Positions 1 to 11,584 are shown, numbered from the stretch's first letter. The stretch: 64,000 nucleotides of DNA from Molossus alvarezi (GCA_037176705.1 CM073899.1:7812001-7876000), one strand, 5' to 3'. Program-made: numbers and translations. Notes: generated from the sequence alone by a model not told the origin.

Positions 1-748
1 TAATAAGCAGAAGAAATAAGAAGAGAAACAACCATAATGAACAAAAATGGCAATAAATAAGTACATATCAATGATAACCTTAAATATAAATGGATTAGCA
101 ACTCAAATCAAAAGACACAGAGTAGCTGAATTGATAAGAAAGCATGATATATATATGTTGTTTACAAGAGACCCACCTCACCACAAAAGACTCAGGTTGA
201 AAGTGAAGGAATGGAAAAAAAATTTCCAAGCAAACAAAAAGGAAAAAAGAGCTGGGGTAGCAATACTCATATGTGATAAAATAGACTTCAAAATGAAGTC
301 TGTAACTAGAAACAAAGAAGGCCACTACATAATATCGAAAGGATCTATCCAACAGGAGGATATAACCTTGGTAAACATATATGCACCCAATATAAGAGCA
401 CCAAAATATATTTAAAAACTTCTGGAGGATTTCAAAGAAGAAATCAACAGCAATACAATCATAGCAGGGGACTTCAACACCTCACTGACATCACTGGATA
501 GATCCGCTAGACAAAAAATTAACAAAGAAACAGAGACTCTAAATAAAGCACTAGAATAAATGGATTTAATAGATATCTACAGAAAATTACACCCTAAAAC
601 TGCAGAATTCCCATTCTTCTCAAGTGCACATTGGACATTCTCGAAGATAGATCACATGTTAGAACACAAACTAAGTCTCTATAAGTTCAAGAAGATTGAA
701 ATCATATCAAGCATCTTCTCAGCTCAACTGAAACTAGAAATCAATTAA
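1..748 (+). pseudogene. L1 ORF2 endonuclease fragment, cut by the window edge
   Basis: This is the 5' part of an L1 ORF2 (apurinic/apyrimidinic-type endonuclease domain). ORF2 starts at the ATG at 47 (MAINKYIS...). Recognisable pieces are NINGL near residue 13, GVAILI, VNIYAPN, and SKIDHML near 645-660. The frame is broken: the segment that should read QETHL is out of frame with the downstream part, there is a stop at about 413, and another occurs at about 557. L1 similarity stops near 748 (…KLEIN), well before the reverse transcriptase, so the copy is internally truncated or rearranged there. It resembles the young-type L1s at 32.5-38.4 and 56.2-59.5 kb. The upstream part of the element lies outside the window. 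Confidence 0.85.
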
Positions 749-1042
749 AAGTTTGTTATAAAAATAATGCAATTTGACAAGGAAATTTGGTTGTTTTTAT
801 ATATTACAACATTTTGTATAATAACTGCAATAATGACTGATAACATTATTTTGTTGGATCATACTAAGCAAGGAAGTATCAGGATATATGAACACAGAGG
901 ACATTTACACATTTCTAGGAATTTTATATACTTCCTGAAATATTCATATTAACAATATTTACCCATAAAAAATGTACCCCTAGAGATCTTAAGCATCTCA
1001 CTATTTGACTATGTTCTCTATGCAATTCAACATATCAAATAA
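749..1042. other. AT-rich stretch, nothing recognised
   Basis: No repeat family, RNA gene or plausible coding region was recognised between the L1 fragment and the first SINE. Confidence 0.5.
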
Positions 1043-1061
1043 GCCTAATTATTTTTTTCTT

Positions 1062-1137
1062 TATTTTATTTTTTTTATCCTCACCCAAGGACATTTTTCC
1101 GTTTTTTGTTCAGGTAGAGTGGGAGGGAGAGAGAAGA

Positions 1138-1168
<31 letters not shown>

Positions 1169-1306
1169 TCGACGTGAAAGGGACCCACATGACTAACCAG
1201 GACCGGGGACAAACTTCAACTGAGGCACGTGCCCTTAGTGGGAACTGAACCTGTGTCTCTCTGGACCTCAGGCTGATGCTCTAACCGCTGAGCCAAACTG
1301 GCCAGG
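1062..1306 (-). mobile_element. Ves: Ves SINE (long form)
   Basis: tRNA-derived bat SINE in reverse orientation. Read on the minus strand it starts 'gccctggccagtttggctca', has a B-box-like 'ggttcagttccc', a CT-rich part (a GA run at 1135-1163 on the plus strand) and a T-rich stretch at 1062-1078 that is its A tail. A 19-bp target-site duplication (gcctaattatttttttctt) flanks it at 1043-1061 and 1307-1325. Such elements are transcribed by RNA polymerase III and mobilised by L1 proteins. Subfamily features: 'gggacacatcgagtgg'-like centre and a 'tcctcaccc' tail segment. Confidence 0.9.
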
Positions 1307-1325
1307 GCCTAATTATTTTTTTCTT

Positions 1326-1555
1326 ATTATTTTTATACATTTTTTAAAAATATGTTTTTATTCATTTTTTTAGAGAGAGGGAAAGGGAGAGAAAGATAGA
1401 AACATCAATGTGAGAGAGAATAATAGACAGGCTGCATCTTGCATACCTCCCTGTGGGAATCAAACCTGCAACCTGGGTATGTGCCCTGACCGGGAATTGA
1501 ACTGGGACCTCTCCATCTATGGTACAATGCTTTGAGCCACACCAGCTGGGCAGCT
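1326..1555 (-). mobile_element. Ves: Ves SINE (second subfamily)
   Basis: A different Ves subfamily from its left neighbour: the centre reads like 'ggctgcatcttgcatacctccctgtgggaatcaaacc' in shorter overlapping pieces, and the head ends 'agccacaccagctgggc'. It lies immediately right of the first SINE. The motif 'taattattttt' follows it at 1556-1566 and also precedes it at about 1310, which suggests that it inserted into the duplicated target of the first SINE. Confidence 0.85.
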
Positions 1556-1566
1556 TAATTATTTTT

Positions 1567-2954
1567 AACATTCTCTTTTTACAAGGTGAAAGAAAATCTA
1601 TTGAAATTTTCCAGGGTCCTTCTAGTAAATTTCATAGCCAATTTACAGTCATTATTTTATTTAAGATTTACTTGTGAAAAAGTATGAACATTTAATTAAA
1701 TAAAATCATAAGTCTTTTTAAAACGAAAGTTATTTCTTCCACTAAAGTGACAATAAAATACATTAAAAGTAAATATAACAGGTAAAAAAAAATAGCTCTT
1801 TTAATAGCAAGCTGATTCTGTTCTTTTAATAATCAAAAACATTATAAAGTCAACAAAGGGAATTATTCTAATAAGACTCCAAATCTTTGTTTCCTAGGTG
1901 GGTACTTATTTTATCTTAGGTAAATATCTCAGAATATATTTAAAATTTAACAGTTATTGTGATTGTTGATATGTTTGAATTTAAAGTATTTATATCTAAA
2001 ATTTTATGTTCCCAACTTATTTAACTTCTTTTACAAAAATTAATCTCTTTTCATATTTTCTGTCTTTTGTTGAATTGGTCTGATGTTTATGTTAACTAGC
2101 ATACTGATCTGAAAGTTATACATTATGTTTCTATGTTTCTACATTTCTAGTGACTACCTTTTAATAGTCACACAAATATTATGTTATTATTATTCAAATA
2201 ATATCTCAACCTATTATTTAGAACCTCCCCTGCCAAACTTGATAAGAATGTACATATGTATTTTCATCTATTCTAAACACCTTGATATCCAATGTTATTA
2301 TCTTTATTCCTTTTTAGATTGTTATTTATTGTTAAATAGATACCTATTAAAGCTGAACAAAATCAAGCAATCACAATGTGGAGAAATGATTCAATTTATA
2401 TGAAATCTTCTGAATAGGTAATAGGTAGGCTGGTGCTTTTCTAGAGTTGAAGAAACTGGCAAGAATGGGTTACTGCTAATAGGTATGAGGTTACCATTTG
2501 GGGGCAATTTTTTTATATTACTTTTTAGTTTTTTATTTTATTTTGTAAATGCATGTTTCTTTTTTTTTATTGTTACTTAAGTCTGATAAATTTTATTTGG
2601 TATTTTTATTTTTAATATTACATTTTCTTTGTTCTTCGGCCCTGGAAATCTTGTGAATTTTGGATATCTATAATTATATTCTTTAAAAGTTTCATAAAAT
2701 TTTCATGTTTTTATTTCTTTTAAATAGGAGAATATAATCTGTATTTAGATATTTCAATTTACTAATTTGTTCTTCAGATGTTTGTACTCAAAGACTGGGA
2801 TTTTGTTTTTTTTCGGTATATATATTTCCTAAAATTAAATTATTTTATTTTTTATACATATTGTCAACCTTCTTTTTATTTGTGCACTATTTTGCATGAT
2901 TATTGTTTTTATCTTAAGGGAGAAAGATTCCAGTGTTGATAAGATGTTTTGCAG
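1567..2954. other. AT-rich unique DNA
   Basis: About 1.4 kb of AT-rich sequence. Short open frames occur but show no domain or compositional bias. I recognise no repeat. Confidence 0.5.
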
Positions 2955-3085
2955 AGTAACACACTGAGTAGGCCGCGCTCCCTGGCGCCCTGCCTTAACC
3001 CCGGCAGACACGCTCCGGTCTTCCCGCCCCTAGCGCTCTGCTCCTGCGCCTCCTGTGGCTTCCGAGTCCACTCTGCTTCTTCAAT
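2955..3085. other. Small CpG-dense patch in AT-rich DNA
   Basis: About 130 bp that is abruptly GC-rich, with roughly ten CpGs between 2973 and 3068 (for example ggccgcgctc and gctccggtcttcccgcccc). It lies in flanks that are strongly AT-rich. I see no open frame, SINE head or L1 5'UTR similarity. It could be a piece of a processed transcript, an orphan CpG island or an unrecognised repeat. Confidence 0.45.
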
Positions 3086-4512
3086 ACAGTGCTTCCTGTT
3101 TTAATATTTTATGGGAATTATTGTAGTTTTTGTTCTTCCAAAGTTTACTTCCTCACTTTTAAGCCCAGAAGACACAGATATTTATTTGTATTGTTCAACA
3201 CAAACTTTTGAGACGAAAAGTTTTCTGAAAGAAAAGGTTTATTGAGTCACATACTAGCCTGGAAAGGAACCAGAAAACAGAGGGTAAAACTACAAAAAGT
3301 TCAGATCCTCACGTTAATAATATCTTAGATTAATCAGATTCAAGATAATTTTAAGAAAAAATAAAGACAACAGAAGTGCCATGATTTTAAAAAGATATAA
3401 AATATAATCTTTAGTCATGTTAAAAAGGAGATAGAAATGATAGGACCTTTGATTTGATCATTAGATGGTTGGAGGTTTCTTTTGTACTAAAGACAGTCAT
3501 TTCGGGTTAAAGAAGAAAGTGTTAGAACCTCTAGATCCATTTTTTTTTTATATTAAAAACAGCTTTTATAAATAATAGTGTACATGTCAAGAACACTTAT
3601 ACCTCAGAATTTATAGGAGTTAGTGGATGGAAAAGGGGTCCACAAACATAAGCTCTGCCTTTCACAGAGTTATGACCTATCGAAGTTTATTTGTGACCAG
3701 TTAAACCAAGAGTATGGAATAAGTGTTGAATTCTTGTAAGATTCACTATGGTAATCACTTAGACTACACAAATTTTTACTAACTTTTTCTTAAACATGTA
3801 GCTAAAATTAAAAAAAAAAATGATTATTTTAAACAAAGAAAAAAAAGTGGTCTAAATTTGCTGATTCTTTCTGTGATAAACAGAACTTAAAAGTGTGCCA
3901 CATAGCAATCACTAAAAAATAATAAAATAAAACCAGTCTCTTAAGGTAAGGGTACTATTTTACTACTAAGAAAAATAATGCTTTTGAGAAAATGTCATAA
4001 TGCAAATTTTATAGAGTTTTAGAAATGTTTTCATACTTACGTGATTTTTGTTGCTGTGAATAATGTCTCAGACACAAAAAGTTCATTTCTTCAAAATTAT
4101 AGCATTTGTGGATGGAAATGTGTAACCTATGTAAAGACTGTCTAAATGAGGAATTTCAGATAATTTGAACATATTTGTCAAACATATAAATATGTAACAT
4201 TCTTCTGTTAGTTTTCAAAAGACAACTAATTGACATCAGACATGAAAATTTACAAGCTGACCATCAACATGGAGATGTTGTAGTAATCCCAGCAACAATG
4301 TATTCCATTAATTTGGATCCTTCCATAATTCCCCTCCTACTTTCATAATGAAGCGTGTCTTTTCTCAACTCTCAGAACCCTCAATATTAAGAACTAAAAT
4401 ATATTAAGTTTATTACCAGATTTTCAAAGGGCTGTACTACTGTGACAACTATTACATCTTAAATACATAAAATAACTTTAAAAAAAAAAAGAAAGACTGT
4501 TTTGCAAAGTGT
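3086..4512. other. AT-rich unique DNA
   Basis: No gene or repeat recognised, apart from A-rich runs such as those near 3808-3845. Confidence 0.5.
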
Positions 4513-4526
4513 AGAGTAGAATTTTA

Positions 4527-4641
4527 TTATATTTTATTTTATTTATTTATTTTTTGGTACGTGTCCCTAGTGGGAACCGAACCCGGGACTCTCTGGTCCA
4601 CAGGCCAACACTCCAACCACTGAGCCAAACCGGCCAGGGTC
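4527..4641 (-). mobile_element. Short tRNA-only SINE (Ves-related)
   Basis: Only the tRNA-like head is present (about 85 bp). Read on the minus strand it runs from 'cctggccggtttggctcagt' through a B-box-like 'gggttcggttccc' to 'agggacacgtacc' and then an A-rich tail (T-rich at 4527-4554). The CT-rich body of normal Ves is absent. A 14-bp target-site duplication (agagtagaatttta) flanks it at 4513-4526 and 4642-4655, so it inserted in this short form. The copy at 56085-56181 ends at the same point. Confidence 0.8.
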
Positions 4642-4667
4642 AGAGTAGAATTTTAACAGATAGACCT

Positions 4668-4905
4668 GCCCAAGTGTGGCTCAGTGGTTAGAGTGTCTTC
4701 CTGTAAACAGAGGGGTCACAGGTTAAATTCCTGGTCAAGGGCATATACCTGAGTTGCAGGTTCGATCCCTGGTCCCGGTTGGGGTCATGTGGGAGGCAAC
4801 ATATCTATGTATCTCTTTCTCCTCCTCCCTCACTTCCACTCTATCTAAAAATCAATGGAAAAATGCATCCTTGAGTGAGAATTAACAAAACAAACAAACA
4901 ATAAC
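4668..4905 (+). mobile_element. Ves: Ves SINE, plus strand
   Basis: The head has 'gtgtggctcagtggtta' and then 'ggttcgatccctggtcc'. The body has 'tctctttctcctcctccctc' and the tail 'aaaatgcatccttgagtgag', which ends in an (AAC)-rich run at about 4886-4910. It lies only 12 bp after the duplication of the preceding short SINE. Confidence 0.85.
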
Positions 4906-5334
4906 AAAAAAAGATAAAGCACAGAAAATAAAATAATAGAACACATTACTTTCTTCAAGATATATATAATGTATGTTTTAGCATTCTATAACATACATAG
5001 CATTTTAGTATAGTCATATAGATACATGTATATTATATGATTAAATATACATATTTTAGGAGACCTTTAAATTTAAGGATTATGTGCTCAGAATAGTTTG
5101 GAGACTGTAATGTAATTCAGTTTCAAAATGTTAAAGATTAGGAATCTAAGGGTTTTTATGAAGCCTCCTTTCAACTTTGTTTTAGTATTCTCATGTACTA
5201 AATCCAAACAGGGTTATGAAAAGAGAAATAATAGAAAAAATCAAGTTATTTTACAGGTATTCTCATAATCCACCAGAAGTAGTACAATAATACATATCAT
5301 GGAAAGACATGGCAAAAAGCAACATGTTAAAATT
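4906..5334. other. AT-rich unique DNA
   Basis: No repeat or gene recognised. Confidence 0.45.
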
Positions 5335-5545
5335 TGCTACTTTCCAGAATGATGATGTCCAGGGGCTGGGAGGGGGAGGTGGAATGAAAAATGTATTTTT
5401 TAATGAGTACAGAGTTTCAGTTTTCAAGATAAAAATAATTCTGGAGATGAATAGTGGTAATCATTATAAACAAAGTGAATGTACTTAACACCACTTAACT
5501 GTTCACAAAATAATGGTAAATCAAATTTTAGAAATTGCTACTTCT
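5335..5545 (+). mobile_element. Old L1 3'UTR remnant
   Basis: Typical 3' end of old mammalian L1 (L1ME-like): 'gtccaggggctgggaggggg', then 'gtacagagtttcagttttca', 'tctggagatgaatagtggta' and 'gaatgtacttaacaccactt'. No coding sequence is left. Confidence 0.75.
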
Positions 5546-5563
5546 ATGTGGTGAGATCATGGT

Positions 5564-5567
<4 letters not shown>

Positions 5568-5602
<35 letters not shown>
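5568..5602. repeat. (GT)n microsatellite
   Basis: About 17 uninterrupted GT units directly next to the T-rich end of a minus-strand SINE. Confidence 0.95.
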
Positions 5603-5603
<1 letters not shown>

Positions 5604-5609
<6 letters not shown>

Positions 5610-5770
5610 TTTTTTTTTTTTAGAGAGAGAGAAATATCGATTGGCTGCCTCCTGCAGGCTCCCTATTGGGGATCGAGCTGGCAACCCAGGCAGTGCCCTG
5701 ACCAGGAATTGAACCAGCAACCTCTTGGTCCATGGGTCGATGCTCAACCACTGAGCCATACTGGCTGGGC
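5604..5770 (-). mobile_element. Ves: Ves SINE, minus strand
   Basis: Reads back from 'gcccagccagtatggctcag' through 'ggttcaattcctggtcaggg' to the 'ggctgcctcctgcaggctcc' centre. The CT-rich part is shortened. The tail is the T run at 5609-5622, which abuts the GT microsatellite. Confidence 0.85.
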
Positions 5771-5771
5771 A

Positions 5772-6236
5772 ATATTTTTGTCCTTATATTTATTTTTGCA
5801 ATTTTTCTGTAATGAATATATTTACTTTCATAAATAGAAAAATATAAATTCAAATTATAATTTTAATGTGTTTTTAATGTATTTAGAAGGACTTATTAAA
5901 TGGAATGCAAGTGATTATTGCAATGAAATATTATCCAGAAGCAGACAGATAATTTTCCACATAGGAATAATCTCAGGAATTTTGTAATGAATTGTTAGAG
6001 AAGAAAAGATGTGTCCGAGCAGACTGTTTGGTCACAGGTCCTGCTCATCCTTGGAAACACAGGGGCAGAGACAGGTGGAAAGATTGTCAGCCTAGTGTGA
6101 AGATACTTGGTAGCAGATGGTGGGCCAGGAAACCTTAGGTGAGGGCAGGCACAGAGAACAATAACGAGGTAATCGATGTAATTTTAACTTTGAAGACAGA
6201 TCTCTTTTTAATTCCGCTTCTCAGGATAACATGGGC
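5772..6236. other. Unique DNA
   Basis: No repeat or gene recognised before the old L1 begins. Confidence 0.45.
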
Positions 6237-6414
6237 TAAAGAAATACTAATGGCTGATGACTTCCCTAACCTTGTGAATGAAAAAGTCGCACAAGTTTAG
6301 GAAGCACAGAGAGTTCCAATTAAGATTAATCCAAAAGGGCTCACACCAAGAAATATCATAATTAAAACAATAAGGTTAAAGACAAAGAGAAAATATTAAA
6401 ACCAGCAAGGGAGA

Positions 6415-6640
6415 GCCCGACCAGTGAAGCTCAGTGGTTGAGTGTCAACCCATGCACCAAGAGGTCACCGGTTAGATTCCCGGTCAGGGCACATGTCCAG
6501 CTTGTGGGCCAAATTCCCAGTGAGGGGCATGCTGGAGGCTGCCAGTCAATATTTTCTCTCATCCATGTTTCTGTCTTTCTCTACCTCTCCCTTCCTCTCT
6601 CTGTAAAAAAAAAATCAATAAAAAAAAATTAAAAATAAAA
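6415..6640 (+). mobile_element. Ves: Ves SINE in old L1 (first of a tandem pair)
   Basis: The head is 'cccgaccagtgaagctcagt', with 'ggttagattcccggtcaggg' and the CT-rich body at 6553-6603. The tail is A-rich. The L1 sequence 'aaaaccagcaag' occurs just before it (6397-6408) and again only after the next SINE (6917-6928), so both SINEs lie within one duplicated target. Confidence 0.88.
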
Positions 6641-6643
6641 TAA

Positions 6644-6914
6644 GCCCTGGCCAGTTTGGCTCAGCAGTTAGAGCGTTGGCCTGCGGTCCAGATAGACGCG
6701 GGTTCGGTTCCCGCTAAGGGCACATACCTCGGTTGCAGTTTGTCCCCGGCCCTGGTTGGTAATGCGGGTGGCAGCCACTCGATGTGTCCTTTTCACGTCG
6801 ATGCTTCTCTCTCTCTCTCTTCCTCTCTCTCCCTCCCACTCTATCTGAACAAAAAAATAGAAAAATGTCCTTGAGTCAGGATAAAAAAATAATAATAATA
6901 AAAAAATAAAATAA
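6644..6914 (+). mobile_element. Ves: Ves SINE in old L1 (second of a tandem pair)
   Basis: A well-preserved long-form copy: 'gccctggccagtttggctca', 'gggttcggttcccgctaagg', 'ggcagccactcgatgtgtcc', CT-rich part at 6809-6842, and a tail 'gtccttgagtcaggataaaa'. It is of the same type as the minus-strand copy at 1062-1306. It appears to have inserted in the A tail of its left neighbour. Confidence 0.9.
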
Positions 6915-9097
6915 AATAAAACCAGCAAGAGAGAGACAGTTAAATGCCTACAAGGGAATTTCCAGTAGGCTGTCACCTGATTTCTCAACAGAAAAAATTC
7001 AGGTCAGAAAGTATTGACATTAAATATTAAAAGTAATTAAAAGAAATGACCTACAACCAAGACTACTCTATCTAGCAAACCAACAGCGACATTAAATGAC
7101 AAACTGGATCGAATGAATTTAATCAATATTTATAAAACATTTAATCCCAAAGAAACAGAATACACATTTTCTCAAGTGCACATGGAACACTTACTTGAAT
7201 AAAATATGTCTTAATAAATACAAGAAGATTGAAATTACATCAAGCATCATCTCTGACTACAATTGTATGAAACTAAAAATCAATTACAAAACAAATAAAA
7301 ATAAAAAACCCTGAAAAACATTCGAACATATGGAGGCTAAATAGCATAATATTAGAAAATGAATGGGTTTACAATAAAATCAGGGAAGATATTGAAAGGT
7401 ACCTGGAAACAAAGGAAATAAATACACAACAAACCAAAATCTATGAGATGCAAAAAAAAAAAAAAAAAAAATCAGTTCTGAGAGGGAAGTTCATAGCATT
7501 ACAGGGCTCTCTCAAAAAACAAAATAAAAAAATCTCAAATAAACAATTTAAATTTACACTAAAATAACCAGAAAAAGAACAACAAACAAAGCCCACTATA
7601 AGTATAATGAAGAAAATAATAAAGATTAGAACAGAAATTAATGACATAGAGGGTTAAAAAAAAAACATAGAAAAGATCAATGAAACCAAGGGCTGGTTCT
7701 TTGGAATAATAAACAAGATTGACAAACCTTTAATCAGACTAACACAGAACTTAACAGCTTAAGCTTAAATTTCACCAAACATTAAAGGAAGAACTAACAC
7801 TTATCCTTCTCAAACTATCCCAGAAATTCCAGAGAATGGAAGACTTCCAAGCTCTTTTTTCAAGGCCAGTATTATCCTAATTACAAAAACATGAAAATGC
7901 TAGAAAGAAAGAAAATTCTAGACCAGTATCCCTGATGAACATTAATGCTAAAATCCTCAACAACATATTAGCAAATCAGATCCAGCAATACTTTAAAAAG
8001 ATTATACACCATGATCAAGTGACATTTATTCTGGGAATGCAAAGTTGGTACAATATGTGCAAATCAATAAATGCGATACATTATTTAAACAAAATGAAAG
8101 ATAAAAATCACAGGATCATATCATTAGACACAGAAAAGCATTTGATAAAATCTATCACCCATTTATGATAAAAAAAATTCTCAGCAAAGTGAGTAGAGAG
8201 CTCATACCTCAAAGTAGTAAAAGCCATATACGACTAACGTATAGCCAACATCTTACTCAATGGGCAGAGACTGAAAGTATTTCCCTTAAGATAGGGAACA
8301 AAACAGGGACGTCCTCTTTCACCACTTTTATTCAATACAGTTCTGGAATTTTTAGCCACAGCAATTAGATAGGAAGAAAAAAGCAAAAGATATCAAATTG
8401 TAAAGGAGGAACTAAAACTGTCATTATTTACAGGTGTCATGATACTGTATATAGAAAGCCTTAAAGACTCCAGTACAAACTTCTAGATCTAATAAATGAA
8501 TTTAGCACAGCAGCAGGATACCAAATTAATATTCAGAAATGGGTGACATTTTTATATACCAATAAAAAACTATCAGAAAGAGAAACTGAGAAAGCAATCC
8601 CATTTACTATAGCAATAACAATAACAACAAAATAAGACACCTAGGAATAAATTTAAACAAGGATGTAAAAGACCTATAATCAGAAAATTATAAGATAGTG
8701 GAAGCATATATTGTGTCTATAGATATAAACAATTAACATAATTAAAATAGACATACTATCCAAAGCAATCTACAGATTTAATGCAATTCCTGTTAAAATA
8801 CCAATAGCATACTTCACAGATCTACAACAAATATTCCAGATATTTAGATGGAACCACAAAAGACCTGGAATAGTTCAGAAATCTTGAGAAAAAAAGAAGT
8901 AGGAGTTTTCACATTACTTGACAGCAAACTATACTACAAGGTCATAGTAACATGGTATCGGAACAAGAACAGGCATATAGATCAATGGAACAGAATGGAG
9001 AGCACAGAAATAAACCTATGCCTTTTTGGTCAATTAATATTAGAAAAAGGAGGCAAGAACATACAATGAAATAAAGACAGTTTATTTAATGATTTCT

Positions 9098-9335
9098 TTT
9101 CTTTTTTTCTTTATTGATTTTAGAGAGAGAAGAAGAAAGAGGGAAAGAGAGATAGAAACATTGATGAAAGAGAACATTGATTGGTCGCCTTCTGCATGAC
9201 CTTACTGGTTGCCTTCTGCATGACCTTACTGGGGATCAGGCCCACAAAGTGGGCATGTGCCCTGACCAGGAATCAAACCGGCAACCTCTTGGTACGGGGG
9301 TAGGTGTTCAACCACTGAGCCACACCGGCTAGGCT
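9098..9335 (-). mobile_element. Ves: Ves SINE with internal duplication
   Basis: A minus-strand copy inside the old L1 ORF2. Its centre holds a direct duplication of about 25 bp: 'gccttctgcatgacctta' occurs at 9187 and again at 9211. The head end reads 'gagccacaccggctaggc' on the plus strand. The flanking L1 sequence is not contiguous across it, so part of ORF2 was lost. Confidence 0.85.
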
Positions 9336-10590
9336 GAAACCATAAAAATCTTAGAAGAAAACATGGGCTATAAAATTTCAGACATTTCTTATAACAATAT
9401 TTTTGCAGATATATCTCCTTGGGATAAAAAAAAAATAGGAGTATATCAAACTAAAAAAGCTTTTGCACAACAGCAAAAAAATCAACAAAATGAAAAGAGT
9501 ACCCATTGAATGGGGGAACATATTTGCCAATGATGCATCTGATAAAGAGTTGATTTCTAAAATATATGAAGAATTCATACAACTCAACACCGAGAAGACA
9601 AAAACTGATTTAAAAATTGGATAAAGGACCTGAACAGGAACTTTTCCAAGGAGGACATGCAGATGTCCAATACACGTATGCAAAAATGATCATTGTCACT
9701 TATCATCAGAGAGATGCAAATTAAAACCACAATTAGATATCATCTCATGCCTATCAGAATGGCTGCCATCAATAAATCAACAAATAGCAAGTGCTGGTGA
9801 GGATGTGGAGAAAAGGGGACTGTAGGTGCACTATTGGTGGGAATGCAGATTGATGCATCCACTGTGGAAAATAGTATGGAGTTTCCTCAAAATTTTAAAA
9901 ATGGAACTACCTTTTGACCCAGAGATCCCACCCTTGAAAATGTATCTGAAGAAACCCAAAACACTAATTCAAAAGAATTATATGCACCCCTACGTTACCT
10001 GCAATACTATTTACAATAGCCAAAACCTGGAAACAGCCCAAGTGCCCATCAGTAGAGGAATGGATAAAAAATCTGTGGTACATTTACACAATAAAATACT
10101 ACTCCGTCTTAAAAAAAAGGGGGGGGGGAATCTTACCTTTTGCAACAGCATGTATATACCTGAAGGTCATTATGCTAAATGAATAAGCCAGAGAAAGACA
10201 AATATCATATGATCTCACTTATATGTGAAATATAATGAATAAAATGTACTGATGAACAAAATAAGACCAGAGGCATGGATACATGGAACAGACTGACAGC
10301 TGTCAGAGGGGAGGAGTGTTGAGGGGCTGGATGAAAGAAGGTGAAGGGATTAAGCATAAAAACATTATGTATATCGGCACCGATAATAGTGTGGTGATGG
10401 CCAGAGGGAAGGGGTGAGGTGGAGAAGGAGGTGGGCAAATGCAGGGGAAATGGGAAGGGAAGAGACTGTTTGGGGTAATGGGTGTATGATGCTGTGTACA
10501 GATATTTTGTTGAGCTGTACACTTGAAACCTGCATGATTTTTGAATCCCCCAAAATTCAATAAATAATATAAAAATAAATTGTCAGGTAG

Positions 10591-11341
10591 GTTACATTAA
10601 ATAATAATCATTAAGGTTATTTAATTAGAGGAGATTAATTTAAAATCTAGATAGAATTGACACAGGTAAAACTTTCTGACACATATTAAAAGGATTCTAA
10701 GATAAAGTCACATTCTAAATTAAAACATAAAAGTCATATCTATCTACAGCTGTCTTAAGACTTGCTCCCCAAACCCAACCACATTCACACACAAACCTGC
10801 AGACAGCCAACAAATAATTCCTACACATTGATATAACTCTCCACCCTCAGAGTGTTGTCCACATAGAATGTTTTCATATTTGCTCACACATAACACTTGT
10901 CAATACAAGTCTACCCATTCCAAGCAGATTCTAAAAGTTTCCTGTTTCTAGTGCTTCAGATCCTCCTTTCTGACATTACTTTAATAAGACTAATTTGCTA
11001 ACAGAAGCATCCTGGTTATTGTTGCAGATAACATGAGGGTTGTGTCTGTCTGTGTGAGGTGTGCGGGTGTTTGTGCACATGTGCATCTGTGTGTGTGTGA
11101 GATTATTTGTTCTTCCTAAAACTCTATTGGGAATACTAAATGAATCAAAGGGAAAATCGTGGGAAAAGATTTGGTTATATAAATAACCCTCTATCTTACT
11201 AGAATAATTTATTAAATTACCACTTGCAATATTTGTAAGTTGTGTAAGACAGTAAGAAAAGAGAGAAACATTTCTTGTTTTTACTAGTTGTTTCCCAATT
11301 CCAATATAAAAGAACAAGATAAATAAGACCTGCTCTAAAAA
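10591..11341. other. Unique DNA with a TG-rich tract
   Basis: Nothing recognised except a degenerate TG-rich stretch at about 11033-11102. Confidence 0.45.
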
Positions 11342-11354
11342 GTGCCTGAAACTA

Positions 11355-11571
11355 ACCCCGGCCGGTGACTCAGTTGGTTTGGAGTGCTGTACCCTACTTC
11401 AAAAAGTTTGGGAGTTCCATTCCGGGTCAGGGCACATACTGAATTTGCGAGTTTGATCCCAGGTCAGGGTTCATGCAGGAGGCAATCAATCAATGTTTTT
11501 TTTCGCACATTTCTCTCTCTCTCTCATCAATTATAAACAAGGCACATCCTTTGGTTAGGATAAAAAAAACT
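11355..11571 (+). mobile_element. Ves: Ves SINE, diverged
   Basis: The head is 'cccggccggtgactcagttg' with 'ttccattccgggtcagggca', and the tail has 'ggcacatcctttggttagga'. Target-site duplication: gtgcctgaaacta (11342-11354) and gtgcctaaaacta (11572-11584). Confidence 0.85.
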
Positions 11572-11584
11572 GTGCCTAAAACTA

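Larger units (their letters stand above)
6237..10590 (+). mobile_element. Old L1, internally deleted, with three SINEs inside
   Basis: L1 proteins are an RNA-binding ORF1p and an endonuclease/reverse transcriptase ORF2p. Here the C-terminal half of ORF1 is recognisable at 6258-6412 and 6930-7080, separated by two SINEs. After that the sequence jumps to the late endonuclease domain (about 7085), so the ORF1/ORF2 boundary is deleted. Endonuclease remnants, the reverse transcriptase (7935-8960) and the C-terminal domain (9340-10180, with the zinc-knuckle region near 9790-9850) follow, and then a 3'UTR to about 10590. The catalytic FADD motif reads FTGV at 8428-8439. Many frameshifts and stops are present. 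A SINE at 9098-9335 replaces about 150 bp of ORF2. Confidence 0.85.

Noticed and set aside
6644..6720. Functional tRNA gene
   Set aside because: A- and B-box-like motifs belong to a Ves SINE head followed by its body and tail, and no complete cloverleaf was seen.
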